DNA of 64,000 nucleotides. Source: Actinomycetes bacterium (GTDB lineage Bacteria > Actinomycetota > Thermoleophilia > Gaiellales > Gaiellaceae). Positions 44,354-54,520 of the stretch are shown here, piece after piece. The stretch covers positions 1 through 64,000 of the forward strand of contig JAPOVR010000087.1 of assembly GCA_026708005.1 (NCBI GenBank), given 5' to 3'. Each line of letters starts with the position of its first letter. Position 1 is the stretch's first letter. A program made the translations under genes and the position numbers. The notes beneath the pieces were generated by a model. The model had not been told where the DNA came from. It worked only from the letters and a program-made list of their open reading frames with translations, and did not search any database.

Positions 44354-45520
44354 GTGCCAAGAGCGTGCGTACTCGTGCTTGATGGGGTCGGCGTCGGAGC
44401 GCTCCCCGACGCGGACGCCTATGGGGATGAAGCCTCTAATACGCTCGGGAACGTCGCCCGGGCGGTCGGCGGTTTGGACCTCCCCAACCTGGAGGCGCTC
44501 GGCCTCGGCAACGTCATCGAGCTTGCAGGGTGCCCCCCGCAGCCGGGAGCGCCCGCGCTCGCAGGCCGGCTGATCGAGCGCTCAAAGGGCAAGGACACGA
44601 TCTCCGGACACTGGGAGCTCATGGGCATCGTGAGCCGCCGAGCACTGCCGACCTACCCGCACGGGTTCCCGTTCAACGTCATCGAGGATTTCGCGCACAA
44701 GACCGGACGCAGTGTCCTCGGTAACAGCCCCGCGTCGGGCACCGAGATCATCCAGGTACTCGGCGAGGAGCACCAGAAGACCGGCAAGTGGATCGTCTAC
44801 ACCTCGGCAGACTCCGTCTTCCAGGTCGCCGCTCATGTGGACACCATCCCGCTCGACGAGCTGTACACGGCCTGTGAGGTGGCTCGCTCCATCCTCACCG
44901 GGCAGAACGCCGTCGGGCGCGTCATCGCACGGCCCTTCGAGGGCGAGCCCGGCAACTACCACCGCACGCCGGATCGACATGACTGGTCGCTGAAGCCGCG
45001 GCGGCCGAACTACCTCGCGCTCGCACGCGAGGCCGGCGCGGAGGTGCACGGGATCGGCAAGATCTCAGACGTCTTCGCGGGGGAGGACATCGACCACACC
45101 TACCCGACAACGTCCAACGGCGATGGCATCACGCGAACAGTCGAGCTGCTGGAGAACCTCGACCACGGCTTCATCTTCACGAACCTCGTCGAGACGGACA
45201 CCACCTGGGGTCACCGGAACGACCCCGTGAACTTCCACCGCTGCCTCCAAGACCTCGACCGGCGGATGTTCGACATACTCGGATCGCTGCGGCCTGGCGA
45301 TCTGCTGATCATGACGTCAGACCACGGCGTGGATCCAACCACGCCCTCGACCGAACACTCTCGCGAGCACGCGCTGCTCTTGGCCTACGTCGAGGGGCGC
45401 AACGCAAGCGGCGCCCGCCACGACGGAGAGTTCGGAGACGTCGGCGCCACCGTCAACTGCTGGTTCAGCGGCCGTGTCCCCTCGCGCGGCGTCTCGGGGA
45501 CGCCGTTCATCGAGCCCTGA
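44354..45520 (+). CDS. deoB: Phosphopentomutase
   Basis: Interconverts (deoxy)ribose 1-phosphate and 5-phosphate in nucleoside salvage. A member of the alkaline phosphatase-like superfamily with metal ligands in VLVLDGVGVGALPDA, SKGKDTISGHWELMG, MTSDHGVDPTTPSTEHSREH and FTNLVETDTTWGHRND. Length 388 aa. It forms an operon with a methyltransferase and deoA downstream (1- and 4-nt overlaps), consistent with ribose-1-phosphate produced by the phosphorylase being fed to DeoB. Confidence 0.95.
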   Translation: MPRACVLVLDGVGVGALPDADAYGDEASNTLGNVARAVGGLDLPNLEALGLGNVIELAGCPPQPGAPALAGRLIERSKGKDTISGHWELMGIVSRRALPTYPHGFPFNVIEDFAHKTGRSVLGNSPASGTEIIQVLGEEHQKTGKWIVYTSADSVFQVAAHVDTIPLDELYTACEVARSILTGQNAVGRVIARPFEGEPGNYHRTPDRHDWSLKPRRPNYLALAREAGAEVHGIGKISDVFAGEDIDHTYPTTSNGDGITRTVELLENLDHGFIFTNLVETDTTWGHRNDPVNFHRCLQDLDRRMFDILGSLRPGDLLIMTSDHGVDPTTPSTEHSREHALLLAYVEGRNASGARHDGEFGDVGATVNCWFSGRVPSRGVSGTPFIEP

Positions 45521-46257
45521 TGGCGCCGGGACAGAGCGCTCGGCGCCTTGACGATCCCGATCTGATCCGCCAGGAGTATGAGCGCCCCAAGCGCTTGGCG
45601 GAGCGTATGCGGGTCACCCGCCAGGAGACAGACGGCGGGAGCCCAGTCCAGGCTGTGATCGACGCGGTGCTCGAGCGAGCTCCCCGCACGGTGCTCGACA
45701 TCGGCTGTGGGAACGGGGCGCTTGCTGCGGAGCTCGCGGTGTCCGGCCCGACCGTCGTCGCCGTTGACCTCAGCGAGGCCATGGTGAGCCTCGCGCGGAC
45801 CCGGGGTGTCGACGCACGGGTTGCGGACATTCAGGATCTTCCGTTCCCCGCAGCCTCGTTTGACTGCGTCGTCGCGGCCTGGATGCTCTACCACGCTTCC
45901 GACCTTGACCGCGCGATCGCCGAGACCACGCGCGTGCTCACCCCGACCGGCCGCCTCGTGACTGGCACACTCAGCAGCCGACACATGCAGGAGCTGTGGG
46001 ATGCCATGGACTTTCCTCCAGCGGCTCCTATCACGTTCTCGACCGAGAACGGACATACCGTGCTCGCGCCGCACTTCGACACGGTGACCCAGCGGCGGAT
46101 CGAGGGAAAGGTCTCGTTCGCAACGCGTGAGGAAGTGCGCGACTACGTTGCCTCGACCATCCGTCGCGCCCACCTCGTCGAGTGCGTCCCAGCCGAGCTT
46201 GGCGCTATGTCCGCGGTAAGCCGTCACTCGGTGTTCACGTGTGACGGCCCGCGATGA
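45520..46257 (+). CDS. Class I SAM-dependent methyltransferase
   Basis: A 245-aa small-molecule-type methyltransferase with motif I VLDIGCGNGALAAEL (about residue 57), VVAVDLSEAMVSLAR, and IQDLPFPAASFDCVVAAWML as motifs II-IV (Methyltransf_11 type). It overlaps deoB by one base and deoA by four, so it is co-translated with nucleoside salvage genes. A nucleoside-related or unrelated substrate cannot be decided from sequence. Confidence 0.85.
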   Translation: MAPGQSARRLDDPDLIRQEYERPKRLAERMRVTRQETDGGSPVQAVIDAVLERAPRTVLDIGCGNGALAAELAVSGPTVVAVDLSEAMVSLARTRGVDARVADIQDLPFPAASFDCVVAAWMLYHASDLDRAIAETTRVLTPTGRLVTGTLSSRHMQELWDAMDFPPAAPITFSTENGHTVLAPHFDTVTQRRIEGKVSFATREEVRDYVASTIRRAHLVECVPAELGAMSAVSRHSVFTCDGPR

Positions 46258-47552
46258 TCCGAGTTCCCGAGCTCATCCGGCGCAAACGGGAGGGGGAGGA
46301 GCTGGGCTCCGAGGAGATCTTCGAGCTCATCCTGGCACACGCGCGCGACGAGATTCCCGACTACCAGCTGGCCGCGTTCCTGATGGCGGTGCTCTTTCGC
46401 GGTCTCTCCCGCGCGGAGACCGCAGCGCTAACTGATGCGATGGTCGCAAGCGGCGCGACCGTCGATCTCACCGGGTTAGGGCGTCCTGCCGTCGACAAGC
46501 ACTCCACGGGGGGCGTCGGCGACAAGACGTCGATCGCGCTCGGCCCCGTCGTCGCCGCGTGCGGTGCACCGTTTGCGAAGATGAGCGGCCGTGGGCTGGG
46601 CCATACCGGCGGCACGCTCGACAAGCTGGAGGCCATTCCGGGATTCACCGTCACGCTGGCTCGCAGCGAGTTCGTCTCGCAGGTCTCGGACATCGGTGTC
46701 GCGATCGTTGGACAGACACCCGATCTCGTGCCGGCGGACGCCCGCCTCTACGCGCTGCGAGACGTGACCGCAACGGTCGAGAGCACCTCGCTGATCGCCG
46801 CCAGCATCATGTCGAAGAAGATCGCTGCAGGAGCAAGCACGATCCTCCTCGATGTCAAGGTTGGCGCTGGCGCGTTCATGCGCACCGTCGAGAATGCCCG
46901 TGAGCTGGCAGAGACCATGCTGGACCTCGGCACCCGTGCGGGGCGCTCCGTCGCCTGCGCCCTTACCACCATGGAGCAGCCGTTGGGGCGGGCTGTTGGC
47001 AACGCGCTCGAGATCCGCGAGGTCATCGACACGCTGTCCGGTGAGGGGCCGACCGACCTCATCGAGCTTGTCCTCTCCTGTGCAGCCCACCTGCTCGCGA
47101 TGTCAGGCCTCGCCGCCTCCGTCGAGGAGGGTCGTGAGCGCGCTCTCGCAGCGGTCTCGAGCGGCGAGGCCCTTCGCCTCTACGAGACGTGGATTGCCCG
47201 CCAAGGCGGAGACCCGTCCCCCGATGTGCTCCCCGAAGCTCCCGTGCGGCGCCTCGTCGCTGCTCCAGCAGGCGGCTACGTCGCCTCGCTCGATGCGCTC
47301 GCGATAGGGGAGGCCTCCGTGCGGCTCGGCGCCGGGCGGCTCGCCAAGGATGACCCGATCGATCACGCTACCGGCATCGTCTGCCTGCGCAAGCACGGCG
47401 ACCCGGTCGAGCTCGGCGAGCCGCTTGCAGAGGTGCACGCGCGCGACAAGTCGGCGGCCGAGGAGGCGCAGCGCGCGGTCGCCTGCGCCTACCGGCTGCA
47501 GGACGACCGGCCGGCGCCGCAGCCGCTCACACTACAGGTGCTCAGTGGGTGA
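46254..47552 (+). CDS. deoA: Thymidine / pyrimidine-nucleoside phosphorylase
   Basis: Phosphorolyses thymidine/uridine to base plus (deoxy)ribose 1-phosphate. The family signature is DKHSTGGVGDKTSIALGPV with KMSGRGLGHTGGTLDKLEAI following, and the C-terminal PYNP domain with the GYVASLDALAIG region. Length 432 aa. The start overlaps the methyltransferase stop (ATGA). Whether it prefers thymidine only or is a general pyrimidine phosphorylase is open. Confidence 0.92.
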   Translation: MIRVPELIRRKREGEELGSEEIFELILAHARDEIPDYQLAAFLMAVLFRGLSRAETAALTDAMVASGATVDLTGLGRPAVDKHSTGGVGDKTSIALGPVVAACGAPFAKMSGRGLGHTGGTLDKLEAIPGFTVTLARSEFVSQVSDIGVAIVGQTPDLVPADARLYALRDVTATVESTSLIAASIMSKKIAAGASTILLDVKVGAGAFMRTVENARELAETMLDLGTRAGRSVACALTTMEQPLGRAVGNALEIREVIDTLSGEGPTDLIELVLSCAAHLLAMSGLAASVEEGRERALAAVSSGEALRLYETWIARQGGDPSPDVLPEAPVRRLVAAPAGGYVASLDALAIGEASVRLGAGRLAKDDPIDHATGIVCLRKHGDPVELGEPLAEVHARDKSAAEEAQRAVACAYRLQDDRPAPQPLTLQVLSG

Positions 47553-47620
47553 GCAGCCGGGCCTGCGCGAAGCTCGCGGCCGCGTGCGGCCGGCTTCGCC
47601 ACAGGCTGGAGATCCGGCTC

Positions 47621-48448
47621 ATGCCTGAGCTGCCCGAGGTCGAGACGATCCGCCGTCGGCTGGAGCCGGCCCTGACCGGCCGCCGGATCGCAGCAGCCTC
47701 CATCTGCGACGCTCGGCTCACGCGCCCGGAACCGCCAGCTGCGGTGGCGTCAGCCTTGGTGGGGAAGCGTGTGGCAGGCCTGGCACGCCGTGGGAAGTAC
47801 CTCGTGCTCGAGCTGGGCGACGCCGCGCTCGCGATGCATCTCCGGATGACCGGCTCGTTCGCGCTGCTCGGCAGCAACACCGGCGAAGACCCGTCACACG
47901 CTCGGGCAACGCTCGTACTCGATGACGGCCCTCGAGTCGTCTACCGCGACGTGCGGCGGTTTGGGACGTGGCTGCTTGGGGGCCCTCCGGAGGTGGCCCG
48001 CTATCTCGATGAGCGGCTCGGGCCAGAGCCGCTCGGAACATCCTTTACCCGCGCCTGGCTCGCTCGCTCGCTGGGCGGGCGGACAGCGCCCATTAAAGCG
48101 ATACTCCTCGATCAACGGGTGGTAGCAGGTCTCGGCAACATCTACGCGGACGAGGCGCTCTGGCGGGCGAGGCTCTGTCCTCTGCAGCCCGCCGGATCGC
48201 TTGGGTCAGCGCAGGTCGGCGCGCTGCGTCGGGCGATCCGCGCAGCCCTGCGTCGCGGAATCGCCTGCCAGGGCGCCAGTTTGCGGGACTACGTCGACCC
48301 CGGCGGTCGTCCAGGCAACATGCAGGATGAGTTCGTGGTCTACGGGCGCGCCGGCGAGCCGTGCTTGCGATGTGGATCTCCGATCGCCAAAGAGCGCGTT
48401 GCCGGCCGCGGCTCCTGCTTCTGCACAGCCTGCCAGGTCGGCGCATGA
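47621..48448 (+). CDS. mutM: Formamidopyrimidine-DNA glycosylase
   Basis: Removes 8-oxoguanine and FaPy lesions and nicks abasic sites. Catalytic Pro-Glu are in the N-terminus PELPEVETIRR, the conserved Lys in RRGKYL, the H2TH region in LLDQRVVAGLGNIYADEAL, and a zinc finger CLRCG...CTAC at the C-terminus with its Arg. 275 aa. The ATG at 47621 is chosen because the mature protein must begin with Pro; an in-frame extension upstream would block the active site. A GGAG sequence lies about 10 nt upstream. It overlaps the next gene by 4 nt. Confidence 0.95.
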   Translation: MPELPEVETIRRRLEPALTGRRIAAASICDARLTRPEPPAAVASALVGKRVAGLARRGKYLVLELGDAALAMHLRMTGSFALLGSNTGEDPSHARATLVLDDGPRVVYRDVRRFGTWLLGGPPEVARYLDERLGPEPLGTSFTRAWLARSLGGRTAPIKAILLDQRVVAGLGNIYADEALWRARLCPLQPAGSLGSAQVGALRRAIRAALRRGIACQGASLRDYVDPGGRPGNMQDEFVVYGRAGEPCLRCGSPIAKERVAGRGSCFCTACQVGA

Positions 48449-49398
48449 CCGGGGTCTTGCCGACAGGCTTCTCCGTCGGGCACTACACCGACCGCGTTGC
48501 CTGGACGGGCTGCACCGTCGTGCTCCCGCCCGAGGGCTCGATCGCCTCCAGCGAGGTGCGAGGCGGCGGCCCGGGCACGCGCGAGAGCGATCTCCTCTCG
48601 CCGGCGGCCGCCGTCTCGGGCGTCGACGCCGTCCTCTTGACGGGGGGCAGCGCTTTCGGGCTGGCCGCCGCCGATGGTGTCGTTGGCTGGCTCGCCGAAC
48701 AGGGTCGCGGCTTTCGGACCCGTGCTGCGGCGGTTCCGTTGGTCGCGGCAGCGGTTGTCTACGACCTGGCCCTCGGTCGGTCCGATGTCCGCCCGGATGC
48801 GACGGCTGGGCATGCCGCATGCGGCTCCGCGTCCGCCGAGCCCGAGCAGGGCTCCGTCGGGGCCGGTACAGGCTGCACGGTCGGCAAGATCCTCGGGCCT
48901 TCGAGCTCGACGAAGGGCGGGCTCGCCATCGCATCCACGCAGCTTGCGGGCGGTGCGACCGTGGCGAGCCTCGCCGTCACCAACGCCTTCGGTGAGGTTC
49001 TCGCCGAGAACGGCGCCGTCCTCGCGAGCGCCTGGAAGGACGGAGCGTACGTGCGAACGGTGGATGTCCTCCGATCCGGTGTCACCCACCACCGGGCCTG
49101 GAGAGAGTCGACGACCCTCGTCTGTCTGATGACCGATGCGCGCCTGACCAAGACCGAGGCCTGGCTCGTTGCGCGCGCCTCGCACGCAGGCATCGCGCGC
49201 GCGGTCGACCCGGCGGCAACCTCTGTGGACGGCGATACCGCCTACTGCCTGGCCGCCGGCGACCAGCCCGCCGATCCACTCGCCGTCGCTGCGGTCGCAG
49301 CTGACGTCACCGCGCAGGCAATCCGAGCAGCCGTCCGCTGTGCGAGCCCTGCACCTGCCTGTCCGACGGCCGCCGACCGGGTGGACGCAGGAAGCTGA
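48445..49398 (+). CDS. P1 family peptidase (DmpA/S58-like)
   Basis: A 317-aa self-processing N-terminal nucleophile-type aminopeptidase/amidase family protein (P1, DmpA fold). Characteristic segments are FSVGHYTDR, RGGGPGTRESDLLSP, LTGGSAFGLAAADGVVGWL, GAGTGCTVGKILG, and VASLAVTNAFGEVL where autocleavage residues lie. It starts at the ATG overlapping the mutM stop. The biological substrate in this context is unknown. Confidence 0.85.
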   Translation: MTGVLPTGFSVGHYTDRVAWTGCTVVLPPEGSIASSEVRGGGPGTRESDLLSPAAAVSGVDAVLLTGGSAFGLAAADGVVGWLAEQGRGFRTRAAAVPLVAAAVVYDLALGRSDVRPDATAGHAACGSASAEPEQGSVGAGTGCTVGKILGPSSSTKGGLAIASTQLAGGATVASLAVTNAFGEVLAENGAVLASAWKDGAYVRTVDVLRSGVTHHRAWRESTTLVCLMTDARLTKTEAWLVARASHAGIARAVDPAATSVDGDTAYCLAAGDQPADPLAVAAVAADVTAQAIRAAVRCASPAPACPTAADRVDAGS

Positions 49399-49423
49399 GC
49401 CTGGGTTGCCGTCGCCTGTGGGT

Positions 49424-49512
49424 ATGTGACGCTTCTCTGACAGATCGTGTGAAAGTCGTGCGTAATGCTCGGCTACCCTCCCCCAGGTGGTGGGTGGGGG
49501 TGGGCCGCCCCT
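49424..49512 (+). repeat. Dispersed ~100-bp intergenic element, copy F
   Basis: Plus-oriented copy with GTGACGCTTCTCTGACAGATC, GTGCGTAATGCTCGGCTACC and CAGGTGGTGGGTGGGGGTGG. It lies only 26 nt after the P1 peptidase stop, between convergent genes (peptidase plus, glutaredoxin minus). The G-runs would permit a G-quadruplex on the plus strand. Confidence 0.85.
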
Positions 49513-49633
49513 TCCGCCGGCTGAAGGGCGCGGCAGCGCGGGGCTGCCTCCGGAGAGGGCTTGACCTTCCCATCCTCCGGCTGCTGCCACAACGGCCGTG
49601 ACCGCCACTCAGCGAGAGCAGCCCGTCTGGGCG

Positions 49634-49900
49634 CTACGCCGAGCGGGTCGGAGCAACGAGCTCGTCAAGCTCGCCCCGCTGCGCGAGGAGCACGAGCTCC
49701 ATATACCCGCCCACAGGCTCACCGCTGATCAGAATCTGGGGAACGGTGAAGCTGCCTGTGAGCTTCTGAAGCCGCTCACGAAAGTGGGGGTCATCACCGA
49801 CGCCGACCTCCTCGTAGTCGAGGCCATGCTCGTCGAGCAGCCGCTTGGCCGCCCGGCAGTAGCCGCACCAAGCCGCCGTGTAGATCGTGATCTTCTGCAC
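49634..49900 (-). CDS. Glutaredoxin family protein
   Basis: A thioredoxin-fold protein of about 88 aa with active site TAAWCGYCRAAKRLL (C-G-Y-C), cis-Pro region FTVPQILISGEPVGGY and a short C-terminal helix. It is likely a mycoredoxin/glutaredoxin-like thiol-disulfide exchanger. The GTG at 49900 gives the normal N-terminus; the frame stays open to an ATG at 49963, which would add 21 nonconserved residues. It is divergently oriented from recO. Confidence 0.85.
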   Translation of the reverse strand: MQKITIYTAAWCGYCRAAKRLLDEHGLDYEEVGVGDDPHFRERLQKLTGSFTVPQILISGEPVGGYMELVLLAQRGELDELVAPTRSA

Positions 49901-49986
49901 CTCGATTGCGCAAACGTCGATCGCCGAGCCGACATTCCGCCATTGCCAAGCGGTGCCTGCCAAGCGGGGCTCGCCGTGCGCCTGCC

Positions 49987-49992
49987 TAGACT
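49987..49992 (+). promoter_or_regulatory. -10 box (TAGACT) of recO
   Basis: TAGACT ends 6 nt before the GTG at 49999. Confidence 0.55.
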
Positions 49993-49998
49993 CTCACT

Positions 49999-50742
49999 GT
50001 GCCAGTCAGAAGCCTCTCCACGGAGGCTGTCATCCTCCGAGCACTACGCTATGGCGAGGCTGATCTCATCCTCCACGTGTTTACGCTTGAGCGCGGCCGT
50101 ATGGGGGCGATCGCGAAAGGTGCCCGGCGCACTCAGTCGCGGTTCGGTGCGCGAATCGAGCCGTTCAGCCACGCTGAGCTTCGGCTCCATCTGGGTCGCG
50201 GCGACTTGGCGACCCTCACCGGTGTCGAGTTGCTCCGCTCGCACGAACGCCTCCGCGGGAGCTACGGCTGCATGGCGACAGCTCAGGTTGCAGCCGAGTC
50301 CGTCCTGCGGATGTTCCTGGAGGGAGATGCAAGCCCTCGGGCCTTCGAAGCGCTCGTCCGCTTCCTCGACGTGCTCGAGGAGGCAGGAGCAGCGGCCGAT
50401 GGGCCAGCGACCGATCCTCTCGTGCTCTCATTCGGTCTCAAGCTCCTCTGGGTCGCCGGCTTCCTGCCACACCTCGACGGATGCGCCTCGTGCGGGGCGC
50501 CGGAGCCGCTCGAGGCCTTCTCGGTATCCGCCGGTGGCGGGGTGTGCAGTGCCTGCCAAAACGGCGCGCAACCTCTCTCCGCCGCCGCGATCGACGGGAT
50601 GCTCAGCCTGCTACGCCGCCCCCTAGCAGAGGCGCGAGCTGTCGGGCTGACGAGCTCGACCGTGCGCGAGATTCTCTGGGTCGTGGAGCAGATCCACAGC
50701 TACCACTGCGGCTTTCGGCTGCGCACGCTGGCGCAACGGTGA
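49999..50742 (+). CDS. recO: DNA repair protein RecO
   Basis: Annealing/RecA-loading mediator in the RecFOR pathway. The N-terminal OB fold begins [19 protein letters not shown], followed by [20 protein letters not shown]. The C-terminal helical domain carries a zinc knuckle CASCG...CSAC at about residues 164-194. 247 aa. Neighbours (recO before glyQS) follow a common bacterial order (era-recO-glyQS). Confidence 0.93.
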   Translation: MPVRSLSTEAVILRALRYGEADLILHVFTLERGRMGAIAKGARRTQSRFGARIEPFSHAELRLHLGRGDLATLTGVELLRSHERLRGSYGCMATAQVAAESVLRMFLEGDASPRAFEALVRFLDVLEEAGAAADGPATDPLVLSFGLKLLWVAGFLPHLDGCASCGAPEPLEAFSVSAGGGVCSACQNGAQPLSAAAIDGMLSLLRRPLAEARAVGLTSSTVREILWVVEQIHSYHCGFRLRTLAQR

Positions 50743-50809
50743 GGATCAGGCTTCGCGATCGACGGCCCGGTTCAGGTTGGCACAGCCGACGAGGCCGAGG
50801 ATGATAGGC

Positions 50810-51685
50810 ATGGTGAGCAACACCTTCCAGGACATGATCTCGCGCCTCGAGCGCTACTGGGCCGACTACGGCTGCCTGATCATGCAGCCGTACCACACCG
50901 AGGTCGGCGCAGGCACGTTCAATCCGGCCACAGCGCTGCGCTGCCTCGGCCCGCGGCCGTGGAAGGCTGCCTATGTCGAGCCCTCGATCCGGCCGACCGA
51001 CGGACGGTACGGGGAGAACCCGTTCCGATTCCAGCACTACTTCCAGTACCAGGTTGTTCTCAAGCCGGCACCCGCTGACGTCCTCGAGCTCTACTACGGC
51101 TCGCTTGAGGCCATCGGCATCGACCTCGTCAGCCACGACGTTCGCCTCGTCGAGGACAATTGGGAGGGACCGACGCTCGGTGCGTGGGGGCTCGGGTGGG
51201 AGGTGTGGATCGACGGCATGGAGGTGACCCAGCTCACGTACTTTCAGCAGTTCGGCGGGCTCGATCTCGATCCGATTCCCGCCGAGACCACCTACGGGCT
51301 CGAGCGCCTTGCGATGTTTCTCCAGGGCAAGCGCTCGGCGCTCGAGATTGAATGGGCGCCGGGCATCAGCTGGGGCGATGTTTATCGAGAGAACGAGCGC
51401 CAGTGGTCGGTCTACAACTTCGAGACGGCTCCGGTCGAAACCCTCACGCGCAGGTTTGCCGAGCACGAGGAGGAGTGTCGGGCCCTCATCGAGGCACGCC
51501 TGCCCCTGCCGGCCTACGACCAGGTGCTCAAGAGCTCGCACACGTTCAACCTCCTCGACGCACGAGGAGCGATCTCCGTGACCGAGCGGGCAGCCTCCAT
51601 CCTGCGCGTGCGCGATCTCGCCCGACAGGTCGCGAGCCTCTACATCGAGCTCGAGCAAGGGTCCCATGCCGACGCTGCTGTTTGA
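50810..51685 (+). CDS. glyQ: Glycine--tRNA ligase alpha subunit
   Basis: Catalytic subunit of the alpha2-beta2 bacterial GlyRS. It has [53 protein letters not shown] and [18 protein letters not shown]. Length 291 aa. ATG at 50810 is used, with GAGG about 9 nt upstream; an in-frame ATG at 50801 and GTG at 50813 are alternatives. It overlaps glyS by 20 nt. The presence of the two-subunit enzyme rather than the alpha2 type is noteworthy for the phylum. Confidence 0.95.
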   Translation: MVSNTFQDMISRLERYWADYGCLIMQPYHTEVGAGTFNPATALRCLGPRPWKAAYVEPSIRPTDGRYGENPFRFQHYFQYQVVLKPAPADVLELYYGSLEAIGIDLVSHDVRLVEDNWEGPTLGAWGLGWEVWIDGMEVTQLTYFQQFGGLDLDPIPAETTYGLERLAMFLQGKRSALEIEWAPGISWGDVYRENERQWSVYNFETAPVETLTRRFAEHEEECRALIEARLPLPAYDQVLKSSHTFNLLDARGAISVTERAASILRVRDLARQVASLYIELEQGSHADAAV

Positions 51686-53630
51686 GATCGGCTGCGAAGA
51701 GCTGCCAGCATCGACGTGCCGCGCGGTGAGCGATCAGCTGCCCGGCCTCGTCGAGGAGCACCTCGGCGCCGCTCCGACGGAGGTGCTCGTCGGGCCGCGC
51801 CGACTGGCGGCTCTCGTCGAGCTCCCGGCCGAGGTGCAAACACCGGCGGTGACGGGGCCGCCCGAGGCGATCGCATTTGGCGGCGATGGCCAGCCGACGA
51901 AGGCGGCGCTGGGGTTCGCCCGAAAGGTCGGCGTCAATGTCGCGGCGCTCGAGCTCCATGATGGCTTCCTGACGTTCCGTCCGCCAGCCACCCCAACCGC
52001 AGCCTTTGCCGAGCAAGCTCTCCCTGCCATCATCTCGGGCATCGTCATCGAGAAGCCCATGGTCTGGGATGCAACCCGCATCGCCTTCTCGCGTCCGATC
52101 CGCTGGCTGTGCGCGAAACTCGACGAGGCCACGCTCGATGTGTCCCTTGGCGAGGTTCAGTCGGCCTCGGCGAGCTTCGGTCACCGATTCACGTCTGGTT
52201 CGATCGAGATTGCGAGCCCACGTGCCTATACGGCGACACTTCGCACACACGACGTGGAGCCGGACGCACAGGCACGGCGAGCGCAGATCATCCATGGACT
52301 TGACCGGCTGGGAGCGTGGCGTGATCCCGCAGGCGTGCTCGACGAGGTCGTCCACCTCGTCGAGCACGTCGTCGTGCTGGAGGGGACGTTCGACGAGAAG
52401 TACCTCGAGCTCCCCGAGCGTGTCATCGAGACAGCGATGCAGTCGCACCAACGGTACTTCCCGCTCGGTGGCAGGCGGTTCGCGTTCGTCGCTAACGGCG
52501 GCGATCCAGCTACCGTGCGCGCCGGAAACGAACGCGTCCTCGCCGGTCGTCTGGAGGATGCCGCGTTCACGTATGAGCGCGACGTGCGCGCTGGCATCGA
52601 CGAGCTGGCAGCGAGGCTGGGCACGATCACGTTCGTCGCGCCGGTCGGCAGCTTCATGGCCAAGAGCGAACGGCTCGTCAAGCTCGTGAGCGAGCTCGAC
52701 AGCGACGAGGATGCCCGTACTGGCGCGCGGCTCGCCAAAGCCGACCAGGCGGCTGAGCTTGTGCGCGAGTTCCCAGATCTCGAGGGGTATATCGGAGCGC
52801 AGTACGCGCAGCGGGCCGGGTACCCCGACGCTGTCGCGACCGCCATCGACGAGCACTACCGACCCGACTCGGCAGGCGGACCGCTGCCGACCACCCCCGC
52901 CGCGCGCGCCCTTGCGGCGGCCGAGAAGATCGACAACCTCACGGTTGCCTTCGGGATCTCCCAGCGGCCGACCGGCTCGCGCGATCCCTACGGCTTGCGC
53001 CGCGCAGCGATCGGTCTGTGTCGGCTCGCGACCGAGGGCGGCCTGTCCCTCGACGTCCATGCCCTCGTCACACGGGCCTACGAGCTTCTCGCCGCCCAGC
53101 AGGCACGGCTCACCGAGGAGCAAGCTGCCGTGAGCGCCCAGGTCGTCGACTTCGTGGAGGAGCGACTCGAGACGCTGCTCGGCGTGCCGGTTGACTATGT
53201 GCGGGCCGCCCGAGCCTCGAGCGTTGGCGATCTCGGTCGCAAAGCGAGCCTGGCTCGAACGCTCGCCGATCTTGAGCCGGCGCGCCTCGAGCGGCTGCAC
53301 ACGGTCTACGTGCGAGCCGACCGCATCGTCTCGAAGGCCGGCAGCGACGATCTGCTGCCGCCGCTACGCACCGAGCTCCTGTCGGAAGCGGCCGAGCTGG
53401 CGGTTGCAGAGGCACATGCCGAGATCGTGCGAGACCTGGCCGACGTCACAGACTTCGAGGCCGCTGTCGCGGCGGTGGAGGGTCTCGCCGAGCCGCTTGA
53501 GCGGTTCTTCGACGAGGTGCTGGTTATGGACGAGAACAGCGCCGTCCGCCTGAACCGGCTGCGGCTGCTCGCCGATCTGCGCGGGACGGTCCGAACGGCC
53601 CTCGGCGACCTGGCCGAGATCCCCCTCTAA
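51666..53630 (+). CDS. glyS: Glycine--tRNA ligase beta subunit
   Basis: tRNA-binding subunit of heterotetrameric GlyRS. It begins [18 protein letters not shown], has [11 protein letters not shown] and [13 protein letters not shown], and an HD-like region around [18 protein letters not shown]; the C-terminal anticodon-binding domain includes [20 protein letters not shown]. 654 aa, standard size. The start lies within glyQ, ensuring coupled translation; the TAA overlaps the next ATG by one base. Confidence 0.95.
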   Translation: MPTLLFEIGCEELPASTCRAVSDQLPGLVEEHLGAAPTEVLVGPRRLAALVELPAEVQTPAVTGPPEAIAFGGDGQPTKAALGFARKVGVNVAALELHDGFLTFRPPATPTAAFAEQALPAIISGIVIEKPMVWDATRIAFSRPIRWLCAKLDEATLDVSLGEVQSASASFGHRFTSGSIEIASPRAYTATLRTHDVEPDAQARRAQIIHGLDRLGAWRDPAGVLDEVVHLVEHVVVLEGTFDEKYLELPERVIETAMQSHQRYFPLGGRRFAFVANGGDPATVRAGNERVLAGRLEDAAFTYERDVRAGIDELAARLGTITFVAPVGSFMAKSERLVKLVSELDSDEDARTGARLAKADQAAELVREFPDLEGYIGAQYAQRAGYPDAVATAIDEHYRPDSAGGPLPTTPAARALAAAEKIDNLTVAFGISQRPTGSRDPYGLRRAAIGLCRLATEGGLSLDVHALVTRAYELLAAQQARLTEEQAAVSAQVVDFVEERLETLLGVPVDYVRAARASSVGDLGRKASLARTLADLEPARLERLHTVYVRADRIVSKAGSDDLLPPLRTELLSEAAELAVAEAHAEIVRDLADVTDFEAAVAAVEGLAEPLERFFDEVLVMDENSAVRLNRLRLLADLRGTVRTALGDLAEIPL

Positions 53631-54484
53631 TGGCTTCCGAGCCAGCCGTCGACCTGCACGTCATCTCGGATGCAACGGGGGAAACGGCGACGCGGGTCGT
53701 TGAGGCGGTGGAGAGGCAGTTCCCCAGCCTCGGCATCGAGGTCATCCGACATCCCCGCATCTCGAGCATCGAGGACGTCCAGCTCGCTGCGCTCCGCGCG
53801 CGCGGCCGGCCCGCGGTGCTCGTGTACACGCTCGTCGACTCCGACTATCGGGCCGCGATGCGCAGCGCCTGCAAGCGCTACCGCCTCCACTACTGCGATC
53901 TCCTGAGAGGCCCCATGGAGTCGGTCGCGCGGGTGTCGGGGCTTCAGGCCAAGATGGAGCCAGGCCCGCAGTTTGCGCTCGACTCGACGTACTTCCAGCG
54001 TGTCGAGGCAATCGAGTTTGCCGTCCAGGCCGACGATGGTGTCGGCCCGAGCCGGCTGCTTCAGGCAGACGTGGTTCTGGTCGGCGTATCACGGACATCG
54101 AAAACCCCGCTCTCCATCTACCTCGGGTACCGTGGCTACAAGGCTGCCAACGTCCCTATCGTGAAGGGAATCGAGCCACCCGAGCAGCTCTGGCAGGTCG
54201 AGCCCGCGCGGGTGATTGGCCTCACCCTCGAGGCTGAGCGGCTCGCCGAGATCCGCCAGCGCCGAGCCGCCGTGATGGGCGGCGCACACCGGGACTACGC
54301 GTCGTTGAGCGAGATCTACGAGGAGCTCGAGTACGCAGACGCTATCCACCGCCGGCTGGGGTGTCCAGTCATCGAGGTGTCGGAGCTTGCAATCGAGGAG
54401 ACGGCGCACCGGATCGCCCTGATCGTCGAGCGCCGGGTCGAGGAGAGCCGCGAGAACGCGCGGCCCCAGCCGATCAAACGCTGA
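53630..54484 (+). CDS. Pyruvate,phosphate dikinase regulatory protein (kinase/phosphorylase)
   Basis: A DUF299-family bifunctional enzyme that uses ADP to phosphorylate, and Pi to dephosphorylate, a Thr beside the catalytic His of PPDK or PEP synthase. It begins VDLHVISDATGETATRVVEA. The nucleotide loop is VGVSRTSKTPLSIYLGYRGY, with KAANVPIVKG and a C-terminal SLSEIYEELEYAD region. 284 aa. Its probable target, ppdK, lies 1.5 kb downstream and retains the target Thr-Ser-His. It is coupled to glyS by a one-base overlap. Confidence 0.93.
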   Translation: MASEPAVDLHVISDATGETATRVVEAVERQFPSLGIEVIRHPRISSIEDVQLAALRARGRPAVLVYTLVDSDYRAAMRSACKRYRLHYCDLLRGPMESVARVSGLQAKMEPGPQFALDSTYFQRVEAIEFAVQADDGVGPSRLLQADVVLVGVSRTSKTPLSIYLGYRGYKAANVPIVKGIEPPEQLWQVEPARVIGLTLEAERLAEIRQRRAAVMGGAHRDYASLSEIYEELEYADAIHRRLGCPVIEVSELAIEETAHRIALIVERRVEESRENARPQPIKR

Positions 54485-54520
54485 CCGGGGCCACCAGCGA
54501 ATGACCGCGGTAGCCGACCG

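Noticed and set aside
51546-53300. A 584-codon open frame antisense to glyS
   Set aside because: Shadow of glyS, which has all expected domains.
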